Origin: Kineosporia corallincola
GTDB lineage: Bacteria; Actinomycetota; Actinomycetes; Actinomycetales; Kineosporiaceae
Direction of reading: 5' to 3'
NCBI RefSeq assembly: GCF_018499875.1
Contig: NZ_JAHBAY010000002.1
Coordinates: 124,001-188,000, forward strand
Length of the DNA: 64,000 nt
This document shows, piece by piece, positions 60,827 to 64,000 of this stretch (the stretch's first letter is position 1; each line of letters begins with the position of its first letter). The notes under the pieces were generated by a model, which was not told where the DNA came from, made no database searches, and worked only from the letters and a program-made list of their open reading frames with translations. A program made the position numbers and the translations under genes.

Positions 60827-61761
60827 TGCTCCTCGGGGGCCAGGCCGGCCCGGGCGAACGCATCGTGGGTCTGCGCGTCGTCGAGTATCCCCATCGAGGC
60901 GAACAGCCGCACCGTGTTGACGGACGAGCGCCGGATCCCGCCGACCACGGCCGCGGGCGAGAACGAGTCGCCGATGATCTCGCGGATCTCCGCCTCCGGC
61001 GTGCCGACCGCCCGCAGCGCGTTGGCCGTGGGGGTGGTGGCCGGCTTGAGCGAGCGCAGGATCAGGTCGGGCAGCCACCGCGCCACCATCTGCCGCTCCG
61101 ATACCGACAGCGTGCCCCACAGACGCTTGAAGAACGCCGAGAAGTACGCGTGGTGGGTGCCCTCGTCGACGGCGTGGTCCTGGACGATCTCGCGGACCTC
61201 GGGGATCAGCGTCGGGTCCTTGGGGACGTCCAGGAGGATGCCGGTCACCAGGGTCTCGAAGGTGACCACCTGCAACAGCTGGACGAGCCGGCCGTGCCCG
61301 GGGTAGTCGTGCCCCACGGCGTCCAGGCCGTCGAGGTACTCGTCGAAGTCGTAGGGCACGGCGTCGATGCCCGAGCGGGCCTCCAGCTGCCTGACCATGT
61401 CGAGGCTGTACAGCGAGTGGTAGCCCTCGTCGACGTAGATCTGGAACGCGCCCTGCTGCACGTCCGGCGGGCACTCGATGCCGGCCCGGCCGGTGGAGAT
61501 CAGGTGCGTGGCCCGGTTGACCACGCCGACCTCGAAGTGCGCGGTGAAGTTGAGCCACTGGAACAGGTACTGGGCCTCCAGGTAGCGGGCCAGCTCGGGG
61601 TCCTTGAGCACCCGGGGGTGTTCCATGTGGGGGATCAGGTGCCGGGGGAAGAACGAGTACCGGTCCAGGTCCTCGCCGGGCCGCAGCAGCCGGCGGGGGG
61701 TGCGCCGGACGCCGGCCTTCTCGTACCACCGCTGGAAGGCCAGGACCTCGTCACTGGGCAC
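60823..61761 (-). CDS. AurF-type diiron oxygenase
   Basis: A 312-residue ferritin-like diiron protein. Ligands follow the AurF arrangement: E77 (TAHFEVG), E112 and H115 (DEGYH), E169 (TFETLV), H196, E200 and H203 (HAVDEGTH). AurF-like enzymes oxidise amines to hydroxylamines or nitro groups. No membrane segment. GTG 61761 overlaps the carbamoyltransferase end by 11 bases and the sulfotransferase start by 4. It may oxidise an amine, or hydroxylate a carbon, in a molecule the flanking enzymes decorate. Confidence 0.83.
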   Translation of the reverse strand: MPSDEVLAFQRWYEKAGVRRTPRRLLRPGEDLDRYSFFPRHLIPHMEHPRVLKDPELARYLEAQYLFQWLNFTAHFEVGVVNRATHLISTGRAGIECPPDVQQGAFQIYVDEGYHSLYSLDMVRQLEARSGIDAVPYDFDEYLDGLDAVGHDYPGHGRLVQLLQVVTFETLVTGILLDVPKDPTLIPEVREIVQDHAVDEGTHHAYFSAFFKRLWGTLSVSERQMVARWLPDLILRSLKPATTPTANALRAVGTPEAEIREIIGDSFSPAAVVGGIRRSSVNTVRLFASMGILDDAQTHDAFARAGLAPEEQ

Positions 61762-63484
61762 CGGCGGCCTGCTTCGTGTCGTCCCTCGTCCACAGCTGCC
61801 CGTCCGACCACACCGCCGGGATCCGGCCCCAGTCCAGGGCCGAGGCCACGTCGGGGAAGAAGCCGCTGCCGTTGAGGTTCGCGCTGGTGTTGCACAGCAC
61901 CGGGACGCCGCTGATCGCGTGGTAGGCCTCCAGCAGCGAGCGCAGCACCGGATCGGCGTCGGCGGGCACGGTCTGGAGCCGGGCGGTGCCGTCGAGGTGC
62001 ACGACCGCCGGGATGCGGCCGAGCCACTCGGCGCGCACGTCGTGGTCGAAGAGCATGTACGGGTCGGGGGTGCCGGGGCTGAAGATGTCGGGGGCGTACT
62101 CCTCCAGGCAGATCGGGGCCACGGGCCGGTAGGGCTCGCGTTTCTTCACCTGGTTCAGGGTGTCCTTCATCGCCGGGTCGGTGGCCGTGGCCACGATGCT
62201 GCGCCCGCCCAGGGCCCGCGGGCCGAGCTCGGCGCGCCCGCTCAGGAGCACCACCGGCTCACCGCTCTCGTGCAGCTGCTGGGCGAGTTCCTTGATGGTG
62301 CAAGGGGTTACGGTCCAGCCTGCGGCGGTGTACTGCTGCCGGACGCTCTCCGGCATCGCCGTCAGGGCGGGGCCCAGGCGCACGTTCCAGTCCAGTCTGC
62401 GGGTGCCGTCCGTCAGGTACGCGGCGATGGCGGCGTTGCCCAGGGCCGAGCCGGCGTCGTTGGGGAAGGGCGGCACCCACAGCGAGGCCACGCCGGGCTC
62501 GGCGCGCAGGCGGCTGTTCCACTTGATGTTCAGCGCGCAGCCACCGACGAAGGCCAGGTGCCAGGGGCCGGGTCCGAGGTGGCGGCGCAGGGCGGCGGAG
62601 GTCCGGGTCACCAGATAGTCCTCGAGGAACTCGTGCACGGTGGCCAGCACGTCCTCGTCGCGGGCGGTGCCGCGGGCCTCCACCCGGGCGCGCAGTTCGG
62701 CGAAGTAGTCGTGGAAGAAGCGGTGGGACGGCTCGGCCGTGCTGCCGATGCCCCTGATCTGCCGGCGGTAGGCCACGGCCCGTTCGCCGTCGCCGTCGAA
62801 GTGCTCCAGGGTGAGCTCGGCGAGGTCCTGGTACACGCCCTCGTCGCGGCGGCCCAGCGCGATGTAGGCCATCAGCTTGCCGGCCACGGACAGGTCGTCG
62901 TTGCTGGTGGACTGCTCGGCGCGGCGGTAGGGGCCGAAGTGGTGGGCGGCCATCGCGTAGCAGTGCCCGATCAGGTGGCCCACCGGGCCGAGCGGGCGCA
63001 CCCGGCCCTGCGCGTCGGCCGCGTACAGGCGGGGGAACAGGCCACCGTCCCAGACCAGCACGGCGCTCGCCTGGTCGGCGGGCAACGGTGAGGTGGCCAG
63101 CGCCGAGTACACGTGCCCGGCGATGTGCGGGTGGCTGGTGACCTCGAACGTGCGGCCCGCCAGGGTGAGCGGGTCACGCCGGGCGCCGGCCAGCAGATCG
63201 TCCTGGCCGTCCGGCTCGGCGTAGCCGTTGAGGGGCACGGTGGCGCCGTCCAGCTGCGCGGACGACGACTCCAGGCCGTCCCATCCGTCGACGACGACGG
63301 ATTCCACGTCGTGAATGGTGAATCCGTGATCGGCGAGCATCCGGATGATCAGTTCGCTGCTCGGCAGCGCGCTGTAGCGGGGGCGGTTGCCGAGTTTCTC
63401 CACCTCGGTGGAGAACAGCAGCTCCCCGTCCTGGACGGCGGCCACGCCACCGTCGTGGGTCAACTTCAGGCCGATCCTCAGCAT
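61751..63484 (-). CDS. carbamoyltransferase, NodU/CmcH family
   Basis: A 577-residue carbamoyltransferase. The N-terminal HDGGVAAVQDGELLFSTEVEKLG begins the ASKHA-like fold that forms carbamoyl-adenylate, with CALNIKWNSRL and a Ser/Thr loop later. The C-terminal YrdC-like part has SGRAELGPRALGGRSI, YRPVAPICLEEYAPDIF and VPVLCNTSANLNG. It would transfer a carbamoyl group to a hydroxyl of a small molecule. Start taken at ATG 63484; ATG 63499 adds five residues. First gene of an overlapping trio with the diiron oxygenase and sulfotransferase. Confidence 0.9.
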   Translation of the reverse strand: MLRIGLKLTHDGGVAAVQDGELLFSTEVEKLGNRPRYSALPSSELIIRMLADHGFTIHDVESVVVDGWDGLESSSAQLDGATVPLNGYAEPDGQDDLLAGARRDPLTLAGRTFEVTSHPHIAGHVYSALATSPLPADQASAVLVWDGGLFPRLYAADAQGRVRPLGPVGHLIGHCYAMAAHHFGPYRRAEQSTSNDDLSVAGKLMAYIALGRRDEGVYQDLAELTLEHFDGDGERAVAYRRQIRGIGSTAEPSHRFFHDYFAELRARVEARGTARDEDVLATVHEFLEDYLVTRTSAALRRHLGPGPWHLAFVGGCALNIKWNSRLRAEPGVASLWVPPFPNDAGSALGNAAIAAYLTDGTRRLDWNVRLGPALTAMPESVRQQYTAAGWTVTPCTIKELAQQLHESGEPVVLLSGRAELGPRALGGRSIVATATDPAMKDTLNQVKKREPYRPVAPICLEEYAPDIFSPGTPDPYMLFDHDVRAEWLGRIPAVVHLDGTARLQTVPADADPVLRSLLEAYHAISGVPVLCNTSANLNGSGFFPDVASALDWGRIPAVWSDGQLWTRDDTKQAAGAQ

Positions 63485-63499
63485 GACCGTTGTCTCCAT

Positions 63500-63949
63500 C
63501 GGTGATTGAGGCAGCTCAGACTCCTGCTGACGCGGGAAACGCTGCCCGAACGGGAAAACCCGGATGTCCGAAGCCGTACCCTTCTCGTTCTCCGGCCGCG
63601 ACGAGATCCGCACGCCAGACGAAGATCGTTGACGTGCGGCAGCTTTGACGCAGCCGGAAAGGAGAGGTGGGGGCCGGGCAGGGCCACCCGCCGATGACTG
63701 AACGGCGTCGCCCAGTGACACTAAGCTGTGAATGGACGTTGTGGCAACCGTTACGGACAATCGGGCAGTTTCGACGGTAACCCGACGGGAATTCGTCGGG
63801 AAAAAGATGCGGCCCGGTTCCGCCGCACCAGTACGGTGATGGTGTGACCCGGAACGCGATCCGTCGTGCCACCGGTGGTTTCGTTGGTCCCGCAACGAAA
63901 TTCGGATTACCGTCAAGTCTGTGCAGGACTGCGCTAGGAGGCACATCCG
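63500..63949. other. non-coding intergenic region with promoter-like AT patches
   Basis: No convincing gene on either strand. It must hold the divergent promoters of the carbamoyltransferase trio and of the gene at 63950. Visible elements: a 7-bp inverted repeat CCCGACG/CGTCGGG (63781-63800) followed by AAAAA, and GTTGTGGCAAC near 63739. I cannot assign a function. Confidence 0.5.
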
Positions 63950-64000
63950 ATGCGGCGAAGGGCCGTCGTCTTCCTCACCGGCTTCGGTGTACTGGGACGC
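63950..64000 (+). CDS. start of an unidentified gene (3' partial)
   Basis: ATG 63950 lies eight bases after AGGAGG (63936-63941), a near-perfect ribosome binding site. The visible 17 codons read MRRRAVVFLTGFGVLGR: Arg-rich then hydrophobic, so it could be a signal peptide or the first strand of a nucleotide-binding fold. The gene leaves the window. Confidence 0.6.
   Translation, partial: MRRRAVVFLTGFGVLGR

Noticed and set aside
59849-63484. Saxitoxin-type or other named toxin cluster
   Set aside because: Only carbamoyl- and sulfo-transfer are shared with those pathways. No scaffold enzyme is present, so a named product cannot be supported.
63781-63800. Inverted repeat CCCGACG-N6-CGTCGGG as a terminator or operator
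   Set aside because: No gene ends next to it in either direction and the arms are only 7 bp; recorded only as part of the intergenic region.
1-64000. CRISPR array, tRNA, rRNA, prophage or insertion sequence
   Set aside because: No regularly spaced repeats, no TTCGANNCC-type tRNA arm with a cloverleaf, and no transposase, integrase or phage structural protein was seen. A short tRNA could still be missed by eye.

Overview
The window reads as chromosomal DNA of a high-GC Gram-positive bacterium (Actinomycetota). Third codon positions are almost all G or C, GTG starts are common, many genes are joined by 4-bp ATGA/GTGA overlaps, hairpin terminators mostly lack a T-tail, and there is an actinobacterial SigE-family sigma factor. 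A Kineosporia-like organism is possible, but that is only a guess. I saw no rRNA, tRNA, CRISPR array, transposase or integrase.

Layout. 1-9.7 kb: a cut GGDEF gene, an RCC1-like propeller, an L-talarate/galactarate dehydratase, a secreted hydrolase, an epoxide hydrolase, a small metalloprotease, a VOC protein, a divergent SDR/LysR pair and an unknown gene. 9.7-15.3 kb: a ribosome hibernation factor, then a zinc-uptake locus (aztA divergent from aztB-aztD-aztC-aztD) with a Zur-like box between the divergent genes and a shared terminator at the end. 15.3-20.4 kb: oligopeptidase B and a three-gene sugar ABC importer without its own ATPase. 20.6-22.1 kb: a predicted anti-sigma/sigma pair. 22.2-23.7 kb: a lower-GC patch of gene remains (a frameshifted GH10 xylanase tail, an intact DUF4262 gene and a decayed small gene). 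23.8-36.4 kb: a GlxA-type regulator facing an oxidoreductase whose N-terminus is frameshifted, two peptidases, a PD-(D/E)XK-like protein, a collagen-like zinc-ribbon protein, AraC and SDR genes, and small envelope proteins.

36.5-44.4 kb is a complete hexonate catabolic operon. A divergent GntR regulator faces manD, a mannonate oxidoreductase, an MHS transporter, an IdnD/RspB-like dehydrogenase, KDG kinase and KDPG aldolase. The enzymes fit L-gulonate or L-idonate conversion to 2-keto-3-deoxygluconate and then to pyruvate plus glyceraldehyde-3-phosphate. Two of its promoters share a CTTGTATA element.

44.4-51.8 kb is the most defence-like part: a 1514-residue DUF4062-NACHT protein with five long C-terminal repeats (an NLR-like architecture), followed by a membrane protein with a helical-repeat-like N-terminus and by lower-GC genes of unknown function.

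51.8-58.4 kb holds a secreted lectin-like protein and a seven-gene operon. It combines a TauABC/SsuABC-type importer with a RraA/LigK-like aldolase, a GalB-like 4-oxalomesaconate hydratase, a DUF6282 hydrolase and a DUF1932 dehydrogenase, so it probably handles an aromatic-derived or multi-carboxylated acid. After an acyl-CoA dehydrogenase, 59.8-63.5 kb holds an overlapping trio: a NodU-type carbamoyltransferase, an AurF-type diiron oxygenase and a sulfotransferase. It looks like a compact tailoring or small-molecule cassette of unknown product.
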